NCBI RefSeq assembly: GCF_018139685.1
Contig: NZ_JAGSPN010000011.1
Location: forward strand, 62,001-126,000
Direction of reading: 5' to 3'
DNA from: Cognatundibacterium luofuense
GTDB lineage: Bacteria > Pseudomonadota > Gammaproteobacteria > Burkholderiales > Burkholderiaceae_D
Length of the DNA stretch: 64,000 nt
This document shows positions 55,132-63,202 of the stretch, in pieces (position 1 is the stretch's first letter; the number at the start of each line of letters is the position of its first letter). The notes beneath the pieces are model-generated. The model did not search any database, was not told where the DNA came from, and worked only from the letters and a program-made list of their open reading frames with translations. Made by a program: the position numbers and the translations under genes.

Positions 55132-56835
55132 TCAGAACTCTTCCCAGTCACCATCGTCTTTCGGCTTCGATGCCGGAATCGATTTCACCGCCGCACGCGC
55201 CGCAGGCTTCGGTACAGGACGCGCTGCCGGTTTTGCAGCCGGAGTTGCTGCAATAACAGGTTCAGCAGCAGAGCGGTCGAAGTCATAACTCTGACCCTGA
55301 TCCACTTTGAAAATACCGACAGCCTGATTCAGCATATTTGCCTGTTCACGCATACTGCCAGCCGCGGCCGCTGCTTCTTCCACCAGCGCCGCATTTTGCT
55401 GTGTCGATTCATCCATCTTGGTCACAGCCTGATTCACTTGCTGGATACCATCACGCTGTTCTGCGCTAGCGGCGGTGATTTCCGCCATGATGTCTGCCAC
55501 ACTTCTGATTGACGTGACAATTTCATCCATAGTTTTACCGGCGTTATCAACGAGACTGGCGCCCTCTTCAACTTTCTCTACCGAATTGCCGATCAGCTCT
55601 TTAATTTCTTTCGCGGCTCCCGCAGAGCGCTGCGCCAGACTGCGGACTTCACTCGCGACCACCGCGAAGCCACGGCCTTGCTCACCGGCACGTGCTGCTT
55701 CCACCGCAGCGTTCAGCGCCAGAATATTGGTCTGGAATGCAATGCCGTCAATCACGCCAATAATATCGACAATTTTCTGTGAGCTTTCCTTGATGGACGC
55801 CATCGTGTGCACCACATTACCCACCACCTGACCACCACGGGTAGCGACTTCCGAAGCGCGCACTGCCAGTGTATTTGCCTGACGTGCGTTATCCGCATTT
55901 TGCTGCACAGTAGAAGTCAGTTCTTCCATCGACGATGCAGTTTCTTCCAGGCTGGCAGCCTGTTGTTCCGTACGGGAAGACAAGTCCATATTGCCTTCGG
56001 CGATTTCTTGCGCCGACACCGCGATCGAACCACTGCTCTGACGTACCATCGTCACTGTCTGCACCAGCGACTGACGCATATTTTCCAGGCCAGAAATCAG
56101 TTCGCCCATTTCATCTTTGGATTCCGGACGGAGTTGCTGCGTCAGATCGCCGTCACCAATCGATTTAAACTGACGGATTGCCTGATGCAAAGGATGGGCA
56201 ATTGCACGCAACAGGAAATGCGCGGAAATAAACACGGCAATCAGACCACCAAGTACGCCAAGCACATCCACCCAGACAAAGACATTAAAGAACTTACGTG
56301 AGTCGTCATACATGTCATGAACGACTTTCAATTGGTACTCATTCAACGCGGTTACTTTGTCCGCATAAGTTGAATAAGATTTAGCAGCAATTTCCATGTT
56401 GATGCTATCGGCTTCATCACGGTTACCTGCTTTCAGTGCGGTTACCATTTTGTCAAAATCTTTCAGATAGGCATCGCGCGCTGTGACGGCCTCGTCCGAG
56501 AGTTTCTTTTCTTCCGGAGTTTGCGGCAACTTCAGATAGCCGGTCATTGCCTCATCGGACTTTTCTTTAAACTTTACCGAGCGTTCCAGATTTTCTTTGA
56601 AATTAGGGTGTTCAGGATGAGCAATTGCACGATCAATCGCTGTACGCGAACGCAACAATGAAACACGCGAATTCGCCAGCATTTCCATTGATGGCATTTG
56701 ATTCGTTAAGATTTCCTCAATAACGCCGTTGCTTTTACGCACGCCAGCCATCCCCATCAGTCCGCCGATGACCAGCATCACGGCCATGAAAGACATCGTG
56801 GCAATCAGCCGCATGCGAATTGTCAGATTAAACAT
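55132..56835 (-). CDS. Methyl-accepting chemotaxis protein
   Basis: Inner-membrane chemoreceptor. A membrane helix lies at about residues 10-30, a four-helix-bundle periplasmic sensor at about 30-190, a second membrane helix at about 190-210, a HAMP domain at about 210-265, then the signalling hairpin with the tip motif [44 protein letters not shown]. The tail after an Ala/Pro-rich linker ends DWEEF, a terminal pentapeptide of the type that tethers CheR/CheB. It has 567 residues. The ligand is unknown. Confidence 0.95.
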   Translation of the reverse strand: MFNLTIRMRLIATMSFMAVMLVIGGLMGMAGVRKSNGVIEEILTNQMPSMEMLANSRVSLLRSRTAIDRAIAHPEHPNFKENLERSVKFKEKSDEAMTGYLKLPQTPEEKKLSDEAVTARDAYLKDFDKMVTALKAGNRDEADSINMEIAAKSYSTYADKVTALNEYQLKVVHDMYDDSRKFFNVFVWVDVLGVLGGLIAVFISAHFLLRAIAHPLHQAIRQFKSIGDGDLTQQLRPESKDEMGELISGLENMRQSLVQTVTMVRQSSGSIAVSAQEIAEGNMDLSSRTEQQAASLEETASSMEELTSTVQQNADNARQANTLAVRASEVATRGGQVVGNVVHTMASIKESSQKIVDIIGVIDGIAFQTNILALNAAVEAARAGEQGRGFAVVASEVRSLAQRSAGAAKEIKELIGNSVEKVEEGASLVDNAGKTMDEIVTSIRSVADIMAEITAASAEQRDGIQQVNQAVTKMDESTQQNAALVEEAAAAAGSMREQANMLNQAVGIFKVDQGQSYDFDRSAAEPVIAATPAAKPAARPVPKPAARAAVKSIPASKPKDDGDWEEF

Positions 56836-57018
56836 ATGCAGTTTCCCTGTAATGATTTTCTATAGAGCAACACGGAGGATACAAACTTCTTACCAAAAAG
56901 TCTTGATAATGAACAATAGCACTGAAATCAAATTATGCTCAATACGACATATTTTTTATTGTGTGTTTTGTCAGACGAAAGTCAGACAAAATCCTGAGCA
57001 ACTATAAAGCAACAGGCG

Positions 57019-57051
57019 AAAAAAAATCCCCGCAAATGCGAGGATTTTTTT
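57019..57051 (-). terminator. Cold-shock gene terminator
   Basis: On the minus strand AATCCTCGC pairs with GCGGGGATT through one U-G wobble, ATTT loop, followed by a U run; 25 bases past the stop. Confidence 0.8.
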
Positions 57052-57075
57052 GAATCAGCGTATCGACTGTAAGAA

Positions 57076-57279
57076 TTACAGTGGAACGATGTTAGAAGCT
57101 TGCTTGCCTTTAGGGCCAGTAGTTACTTCGAAAGAAACGCGTTGGTTTTCTTTCAGAGATTTGAAGCCGTTAGACTGGATCGCGGAGAAGTGCGCGAACA
57201 GGTCTTCGCCACCTTCATCAGGTGTAATGAAACCGAAACCTTTTGCATCGTTAAACCATTTAACAGTACCTTGTGCCAT
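57076..57279 (-). CDS. Cold-shock protein (CspA family)
   Basis: Single-domain nucleic acid chaperone. RNP motifs KGFGFI and LFAHFSAI are present. It has 67 residues from the ATG at 57279 ([19 protein letters not shown]), typical length; an open frame to 57318 is not needed. It has a long leader of about 100 bases behind a strong promoter. Confidence 0.96.
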   Translation of the reverse strand: MAQGTVKWFNDAKGFGFITPDEGGEDLFAHFSAIQSNGFKSLKENQRVSFEVTTGPKGKQASNIVPL

Positions 57280-57389
57280 GATATTTCCAAAAAAATTGAG
57301 TTGAGGCAAATTGCCCAAAATCGTTTCAACCTCAGTAAGAAATGACAGACCGATACTGCAAAACCACTTTGAATTTCAACGACGAATCC

Positions 57390-57420
57390 GATTATACGCA
57401 CATTTATTCCGGCTAAGTCA
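57390..57420 (-). promoter_or_regulatory. Predicted cold-shock gene promoter
   Basis: Minus strand TTGACT (57415-57420) and TATAAT (57390-57395), 19-base spacing. Transcription would start near 57383, giving a leader of about 104 bases. Confidence 0.6.
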
Positions 57421-57506
57421 AATAAAACAGTTAAAGTTGATCCAAATGTCGCATTTCATAGCCAAAAGTTTAAATGCCAGATGCGGAAATGTTAATTTGA
57501 TGACAT

Positions 57507-58295
57507 TCAGCGCCCCTGCCCCTGATCAAATCTCGGCGCCCGTTTTTCAGCAAATGCGCGTACACCTTCCTGAAAATCCGGCGATCCGGCAAGCTCCGTC
57601 ATCACACCGGTTTCCATTGCAATCTGCTGCTCAATGTTGTTCGTCTGTGATGCCAGTAACAGCTTTTTAACAGCAGCAACACATTGCGGCGGTGTGCGCA
57701 AAATACGTGCAGCCATTTTTTCCAGCACATCATGCAATTGCTCATCCGGCACAATCAGATTGATCAGCCCTGCTGTCTGCAATTCTTCCGGTGTCAGATT
57801 TTCCGCCAGCAATAACCATTGCAATGCCTGACGGTAACCGGCCAGAAGCGGCAACCACCAGCTCATTGCGCCATCCGGCCCGGACGCAAAACGCATGTAG
57901 CCTGTGTTAAAGCGGGTGAAGCGTGCTGCGATGACGATGTCTGCGAAATTCATCATGGCAAAACTGGAGCCGCCAACATAGCCATGTACACCAGCGATCA
58001 TAATCGCCGGAAGTTGCTGCAAACGCAGCATGGACGCCGCAAAGACGGCTGTAGCTTCCGCCAGCCGCTGCGGACTGAGCGCGGCTTCCTGCGCCAGCCC
58101 GCGCATATCACCACCGGCACCGAATACCTCGCCTTCTGCTTTGAGCAGAATGACGCGCAAACCTTGCTGCGCAGCGAGTTCGCGGGATATCTGTTCCAGC
58201 TGACGGATTTGTGTTTCACCCAGCGCATTCATGCGCGCCGGATGCGAGATCAGGATTCTGGCAACCTGATCCTGTATTTCCAGACGGATACTCAT
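57507..58295 (-). CDS. Enoyl-CoA hydratase/isomerase family protein
   Basis: Crotonase-fold protein. Oxyanion-hole segments are visible: AGGDMRGL at about 65-72 and GYVGGSSFAMMNFADIVIAA at about 105-124. It has 262 residues from the ATG at 58295, which has GCAGGAG upstream. The exact substrate cannot be told; the residues at the catalytic Glu positions differ from classical enoyl-CoA hydratase. The thioesterase gene is next upstream. Confidence 0.88.
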   Translation of the reverse strand: MSIRLEIQDQVARILISHPARMNALGETQIRQLEQISRELAAQQGLRVILLKAEGEVFGAGGDMRGLAQEAALSPQRLAEATAVFAASMLRLQQLPAIMIAGVHGYVGGSSFAMMNFADIVIAARFTRFNTGYMRFASGPDGAMSWWLPLLAGYRQALQWLLLAENLTPEELQTAGLINLIVPDEQLHDVLEKMAARILRTPPQCVAAVKKLLLASQTNNIEQQIAMETGVMTELAGSPDFQEGVRAFAEKRAPRFDQGQGR

Positions 58296-58401
58296 ATTGA
58301 ACTCCTGCAATCAGATTTTTGCGCCGGTCAGCGCCTCACTTCATGCTAGGAGATCAACAGTGATTTAAATGTGAACTGATGTTAAACGGCGCTGCGCTGG
58401 C

Positions 58402-58869
58402 TCAGCCCTTGCCGTGCAGAATAAAGGCCGCTGCGCCGGTAGCAATGCGCACGCCATTCTGATCATGCATCTGCATCAGCACATTGGCGACACGGCGGCC
58501 AAGCCGCGTGACTTCGGCTGAGGCGACAAACACGTCGCCGCGTGCAGGCTTCAGGAAATCCACCCGCAAATCGATGGTGCTCATCTGGGCGAATTCTGCG
58601 ACCTGTTCCATCGCGGTCTGGCGCGGTGTTTGCTGCGCCATTTTCAGCAATACGCCGACCGCGCCTATGCTGTCCAGCACAGAAGCGATTACGCCACCGT
58701 GCAGCATGCCCTGAGAGAAATTGCCGATCAGTTCCGGTTGTTTGCGGATCGTGAGCGTCGGATGATCCGCATTCAGATCCGTGAGCTTCATGCCCAGTAA
58801 TTTACAAAAAGGGATTTTTTCTTCCAGCACATGATGAAGATACTGATGGAATTCTGCGTTGGTATGCAT
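58402..58869 (-). CDS. Hotdog-fold thioesterase
   Basis: Predicted acyl-CoA thioesterase of the PaaI/YigI type. The hotdog core has NFSQGMLHGGVIASVLDSIGAVG, including the catalytic HGG region. It has 155 residues from the ATG at 58869, which has AGG nearby. It precedes the enoyl-CoA hydratase gene by about 105 bases on the same strand, and the two may act on related acyl-CoAs. Confidence 0.87.
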   Translation of the reverse strand: MHTNAEFHQYLHHVLEEKIPFCKLLGMKLTDLNADHPTLTIRKQPELIGNFSQGMLHGGVIASVLDSIGAVGVLLKMAQQTPRQTAMEQVAEFAQMSTIDLRVDFLKPARGDVFVASAEVTRLGRRVANVLMQMHDQNGVRIATGAAAFILHGKG

Positions 58870-59038
58870 AGCCTGATATTGTCCTGATAGGTTCGTCTGA
58901 GTAGCGCAGACGGGCACAGAATAACGGTGTCCCGCAACAAATTGCGCGTTTTACTTTGCTTTGACTTTGCTTTTTCTTTGCATTCTGATGCTGTCCGCGC
59001 ATAATCGTTCATCTGATCCGAATAACAACTTTCTGACT

Positions 59039-59452
59039 ATGCGCCTGAAGAACGGATTTTTACTGCTGAGTTTTACACTCGCCAATACTGCACTGGCGCA
59101 AGACACCGGGCGACAACCGGAACTGCGCTGCAACGTCACCTATGCCAGTACCACAATCCAGTTGCGTACAACGCTGCAAACCGATCCGTATGCAGTGCCG
59201 GAAACTGATATTGAAGGACGTTTCCGTTTCAAGGCTGTGATGACCGGCAAGCCCGGCAAGATTGATTACATCAAGCTGTACGCCTATCTGCAAAAAGATC
59301 AGGGTGACATCCCGATTCATCAGGCAAGCTACACCGGGCCTTTTGCTGTCAGTCCGCAAGTATATAAGCTCACGCCGAATAATCAGTTATATGCGGGCGA
59401 ATTAGAGCGCATCCTTCAGTACGAATGTGATTTGTACAATCCACCGCGATAG
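59039..59452 (+). CDS. Small secreted protein, function unknown
   Basis: Signal peptide ending in NTALAQD, predicted cleavage after ALA at about residue 20. The mature part of about 115 residues is predicted as beta-rich, with two cysteines (RCNV, YECDLY) that could form a disulfide. It begins at the ATG at 59039 rather than an earlier in-frame start at 58961. I do not recognise a family. It lies 109 bases upstream of the CapA-like gene. Confidence 0.7.
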   Translation: MRLKNGFLLLSFTLANTALAQDTGRQPELRCNVTYASTTIQLRTTLQTDPYAVPETDIEGRFRFKAVMTGKPGKIDYIKLYAYLQKDQGDIPIHQASYTGPFAVSPQVYKLTPNNQLYAGELERILQYECDLYNPPR

Positions 59453-59561
59453 CATGACTGCATGCCGCCACATATAACGGCAGATAGTAAGCAGCTGCAG
59501 CACATCAACATCTTCATCGATCACGCTCTGTGACGACGTGCATTGTTTTCCGGACTGGCTT

Positions 59562-60653
59562 ATGAAAAAAAACTTGTTAACACGTATCTGCAGTGCCCTG
59601 CTTCTTTTCACCGGTGTCAGCGCCGCATTGGCAGCGGATGCCACAGATTTGATGGCCAAGCAGGCATCGCCGGACAAAGGACTGACTCTGTTATTTGCCG
59701 GTGACATCGTGCCGGACGGTATTCCCGGCAATATGATGAAGAAAGGCCGTGATCCGCTGCGCGGCGTCAGCAACATCCTGACATCCACCGATATCCGTAT
59801 CGGTAATCTGGAAAGTGTAGTGTCGCTGCGCGGCGAACGCGGTCACAAAATTTTCACCTTCCGCGCCCATCCTGTCACACTGAAATTACTGAAGCCTTAT
59901 TTTGATGTGTTGTCGGTTGCCAATAATCATTCCGGCGACTTCGGTAAAACAGCGTTTATGGATACGCTGCAACACACCCGTCAGGCGGGCTTGATGACCG
60001 TGGGCGGCGGCAAAAACCTGCGCGAGGCACATCAGGCCGTGATCATCGAAAAACGGGGCTTACGGATCGCCATTCTGGCCTACAACGAATTTATGCCACG
60101 CAGCTTTGAAGCTGGCTCCGCAACACCCGGCGTGGCCTGGAGTGAAGATGAGCAAGTGCTTGCGGATATCCGCACTGCAATCGAACAGCAAAAAGCCGAT
60201 ATCGTGATTCCGTTCATGCACTGGGGCTGGGAAAACGAGCAGATTGCGAGCAAAAGGCAGCGGGAGCTGGCATACAAAATGATTGATGCCGGCGCGACCG
60301 CAGTGATCGGCGGACATCCGCATGTCACACAGGAAACTGAAATTTACCGCGGCAAACCGATTATCTACAGCCTCGGCAATTTTCTGATTGATTCGCTGGA
60401 TAATGAACCGCAAACCCGTGGCTGGATTGCAAGGCTGGAAATTGACCGTCAGGGCGTGATCGCATTTGATACCAAACCAGTCAGACTGAATACGCGCGGT
60501 ATTCCGGCGTTCAGCGCTGATCAGTCCAGCCCTTGCTGGTATCGCGGGCTGACAACACCGACTGCCTGCAAATCAGGATCTCCTGCATGGATCAGGCCGG
60601 GTTCTTCAGCTTTGCCAGCGGTATCTGTAACACCAGGTCGGACTCAGCCGTAG
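59562..60653 (+). CDS. CapA-family protein (metallophosphatase-like)
   Basis: Secreted CapA/PgsA-like protein, a family first known from poly-gamma-glutamate capsule synthesis. A signal peptide ends at ALAAD. The core contains FAGDIVPDG, GNLESVVS, VANNHSGDFG, MHWGWENE and GGHPHVTQ, with Asp/His residues expected to bind metals. From the ATG at 59562 it has 363 residues. The last 20 residues are encoded across the end of the convergent ferredoxin gene. There is no capsule operon around it, so the role is open. Confidence 0.87.
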   Translation: MKKNLLTRICSALLLFTGVSAALAADATDLMAKQASPDKGLTLLFAGDIVPDGIPGNMMKKGRDPLRGVSNILTSTDIRIGNLESVVSLRGERGHKIFTFRAHPVTLKLLKPYFDVLSVANNHSGDFGKTAFMDTLQHTRQAGLMTVGGGKNLREAHQAVIIEKRGLRIAILAYNEFMPRSFEAGSATPGVAWSEDEQVLADIRTAIEQQKADIVIPFMHWGWENEQIASKRQRELAYKMIDAGATAVIGGHPHVTQETEIYRGKPIIYSLGNFLIDSLDNEPQTRGWIARLEIDRQGVIAFDTKPVRLNTRGIPAFSADQSSPCWYRGLTTPTACKSGSPAWIRPGSSALPAVSVTPGRTQP

Positions 60654-60906
60654 CCACACAGGGTAGCATCCAGCCCTCGGCTTTTTCATCCGGACTCAGG
60701 CCGGGCCATTCAATCAGATAGCGAATATCGCCGGATTGTTTATGGCACAGACAAGCACGGCAAGTGCCGTTGCGGCAAGAGCTGGGAATCAGAATCTGCT
60801 GACGCAATGCTGCCTGCAGCACGGTTTCATCCTGCCGTATCGTCATCTTCAGTCCGGACGGCAGCAAGCTCACTTGTCGCGTGTCATGATTTTCGTCCAT
60901 TTGCAT
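60592..60906 (-). CDS. 2Fe-2S ferredoxin-like protein
   Basis: Plant-type [2Fe-2S] domain with Cys ligands in SSCRNGTCRACLC (CX4CX2C) and a fourth in MLPCVA. It has 104 residues. The preceding AAGG fits the ATG at 60906. It probably donates electrons to an unknown oxygenase or reductase; no partner is adjacent. Its 3' end overlaps the CapA-like gene by 62 bases. Confidence 0.88.
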   Translation of the reverse strand: MQMDENHDTRQVSLLPSGLKMTIRQDETVLQAALRQQILIPSSCRNGTCRACLCHKQSGDIRYLIEWPGLSPDEKAEGWMLPCVATAESDLVLQIPLAKLKNPA

Positions 60907-60973
60907 CTTTCACCTTGCCCTTTTGGCAGCCACGCACTAGAACGGGAACAGTTTCACTTTTCTTTGCGTTGCC

Positions 60974-61306
60974 ATGAATCCTACGTCCTCCGCAACACTC
61001 CTCCCCGCCTACGATGGTCCTGAACGCAGAAAACAACGTGGTCCGGGTTTTATCCTGAAAGAACTTGACCCGCGCGACGTGATCGACGGTGAGGTGATTG
61101 ATGGTCACTATGTCACACCGGATACGGAAGCTGCCGGTTATATGCGGGAACATTGTCCGTATTGCCCGGAATCATCCCTGCAATTGCAGCTGAAATACCG
61201 GCATGTACGGCGAACGCACTTATTTTGCGAGCATTGTACCCGCTGCTTTGATGCCTTACATCCGGATGGCAGCTCGGCACTGGCTGGCGCTGCACTGACG
61301 CTGTAG
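60974..61306 (+). CDS. Conserved small zinc-ribbon-like protein, unknown
   Basis: 110 residues. Two CxxC pairs are visible: CPYC near residue 61 and CEHC at about 85, a spacing that suggests a zinc ribbon or knuckle. The first half is acidic (KELDPRDVIDGEVIDG). I do not recognise a named family. It is divergent from the ferredoxin gene by 67 bases. Confidence 0.65.
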   Translation: MNPTSSATLLPAYDGPERRKQRGPGFILKELDPRDVIDGEVIDGHYVTPDTEAAGYMREHCPYCPESSLQLQLKYRHVRRTHLFCEHCTRCFDALHPDGSSALAGAALTL

Positions 61307-61360
61307 GTTGCTCACGCTCTGCACGCTGTGGATGGCGGCATGCAAACGGTGCGCAGGTTA

Positions 61361-61442
61361 TGCAAATATCGTCATTTGTGATTTTGGGACGACCAGAGTT
61401 TCTGCCGACGACCGCCAGATCGCTATGCCAGAATCCGCATTT
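61361..61442 (+). repeat. Dispersed 82-bp repeat, copy D
   Basis: TGCAAATATCGTCATTTGTG, then GAGTTTCTGCCGACGACC, GCCAGATCGCTATGCC and TCCGCATTT. The middle differs more than B and C but the order is intact. Between convergent genes. Confidence 0.8.
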
Positions 61443-61587
61443 TGGCCTGAAACAGGCTTAAATCCGGCTTGAAACCGGCTTCCTGGCAAGCTTCCGGCTG
61501 CCGGAAACTCCCGGAAACTGGCGGACAGATGACGAACGAAAAATCATTTATCCGCGCCGGTATCACTACACTGCGTTTTCAGCAGAC

Positions 61588-61628
61588 ATAAAAAAACACC
61601 GCACCCTGTTTCAGGAAGCGGTGTTTTT
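61588..61628 (-). terminator. SCP2 gene terminator
   Basis: Eleven-base arms AAAAACACCGC / GCGGTGTTTTT (61592-61602, 61618-61628) with a nested CCTG-TTT-CAGG; about 55 bases past the stop. Confidence 0.9.
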
Positions 61629-61682
61629 ATCTTTCGCAGCGCTACGGCAAGAGCCGCTGCGTTACGGTAAGTCCGGGTTTGC

Positions 61683-61979
61683 TTAAACCACAGATTGCAA
61701 ACGCATTGCGATACCCATATCGCCGGCCACTTTCAGTTTGCCCATCATGAAGCCGTTCATCGGGTTCAGCTGACCAGTCAGCAGTGCGCCCAGATCTGCC
61801 AGTGCGATGGTGATAGTGCAGGCTGCATCGTTGTTATCGTTGCTGACTGTGTTAGGCACTGTTGTTGCGTCAACAAAAACCACACCGTCCGCGCCGCAAT
61901 CAAATTTCAGGGTTGCGTTCAGGCCGCTGTCGTTACCAACTTTAGTGCGAATTGCTTCTGTACATGCTTGCAGATCCAT
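61683..61979 (-). CDS. SCP2 sterol-binding domain protein
   Basis: Small lipid-binding fold of the SCP2 family. It has 98 residues from the ATG at 61979, which has GAGGAG upstream; an open frame to 62072 is not needed. The C-terminal GKLKVAGDMGIAMRLQ is the family's conserved end. Cytosolic. The ligand is not known. Confidence 0.88.
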   Translation of the reverse strand: MDLQACTEAIRTKVGNDSGLNATLKFDCGADGVVFVDATTVPNTVSNDNNDAACTITIALADLGALLTGQLNPMNGFMMGKLKVAGDMGIAMRLQSVV

Positions 61980-62108
61980 TGTCGTCTCCTCAATCAGATT
62001 ATTAACCGCGCGCAACTGTAGCATGTGGCTGACTGGAGGGACAATACTAGAACTTTTCTCCGCACTGACCATCCGTCAGAGGACACCTGTTACTGCAACA
62101 CCGGCGCT

Positions 62109-63050
62109 TTACAGATCGTAACTGTCTTTCTGTCCCTGCATGACCTGATCCACCATTTTGCGGCTCAGCGTCGGATTCAGTAGTTCGATAAAGGTATACA
62201 CATAGCTACGCAAATACGCGCCCTGCTTCAGCGCGACGCGGGAAACATTCATGCCGAACAAATGACCTGCCGGAATGGCGCGCAGATTTTTATCGCGTTC
62301 GTTATCAAACGCCATACCGGCGATAATGCCAACGCCCAGACCAAGTTCCACGTAGGTTTTGATGACGTCCGCATCAATCGCTTCGAGCAGAATATCCGGT
62401 TTCAGATTGCGCACCTGAAATGCATGATCCAGTCGCGTGCGTCCGGCGAATGCGGCGTCGTACGTCACCAGCGGATAATGTGCCAGATCTTCCAGCGTCA
62501 GGTGTTTCAGTTTCAGCAGCGGGTGATCAGGCGCGACCACAACCACATGCTCCCACTGATAATACGGCAGCGAAACCAGTCCGTCGTAACCGGCGATGGC
62601 TTCAGTGGCGATCACCAGATCCGCCTGATCGCGCATCACCATATCCGCAATCTGACGCGGATTTCCCTGCAACAGCGACAGCCTGACCTTCGGATACTTT
62701 TGCATGAAAGCATGAATCACCTTCGGCAGCGCATAGCGTGCCTGTGTGTGCGTGGTAGCAATGGTGAAGCTGCCACTATCCTGCGCCGCATATTCTTTAC
62801 CGATGCGTTTTAAGCCGTCAATTTCCTGCATGATCAGCTCAACCGACTTCAGCACGGCACGACCCGGTTCGGTCAATCCGCGAATCCGCTTACCGTGGCG
62901 GGTAAAAATATCAATACCCAGTTCTTCTTCCAGCTCAATAATGGCTTTGGAAACCCCGGGCTGGGACGTAAACAGCGCTTTTGCCGCTTCGGTCAGATTA
63001 AAATTCTGACGTACCGCTTCGCGCACAAATCGTAACTGATGCAGGTTCAT
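62109..63050 (-). CDS. cysB: CysB-like LysR transcriptional regulator
   Basis: Predicted activator of sulfur assimilation genes. The helix-turn-helix MNLHQLRFVREAVRQNFNLTEAAKALFTSQPGVSKAIIELEEELGIDIFTRHGKR is the CysB/Cbl pattern. The effector domain starts around residue 95 (TIATTHTQARYALPKVI), a CysB hallmark. It has 313 residues from the ATG at 63050, which has GGGAGG upstream. Divergent from the patatin gene. Confidence 0.9.
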   Translation of the reverse strand: MNLHQLRFVREAVRQNFNLTEAAKALFTSQPGVSKAIIELEEELGIDIFTRHGKRIRGLTEPGRAVLKSVELIMQEIDGLKRIGKEYAAQDSGSFTIATTHTQARYALPKVIHAFMQKYPKVRLSLLQGNPRQIADMVMRDQADLVIATEAIAGYDGLVSLPYYQWEHVVVVAPDHPLLKLKHLTLEDLAHYPLVTYDAAFAGRTRLDHAFQVRNLKPDILLEAIDADVIKTYVELGLGVGIIAGMAFDNERDKNLRAIPAGHLFGMNVSRVALKQGAYLRSYVYTFIELLNPTLSRKMVDQVMQGQKDSYDL

Positions 63051-63202
63051 CGCAAACTTGCCTCCCTCATCTGCTTTAAATGCCAATTCAACATCCAAAT
63101 CAGGCACAATGCCTGATATTGCACGCTTCATTATTCGCATTTCTGTTAGTTTTTTACATTCGATATAGCATATCAGCATATAGGCCACATGGCAGACATT
63201 TT

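Larger units (their letters stand above)
61307..61682. other. Convergent region with repeat copy D
   Basis: About 375 bases. It holds copy D of the dispersed repeat, then many short imperfect copies of GGCnTGAAAnCGG-like units (61443-61520), and the SCP2 gene terminator. Confidence 0.7.
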
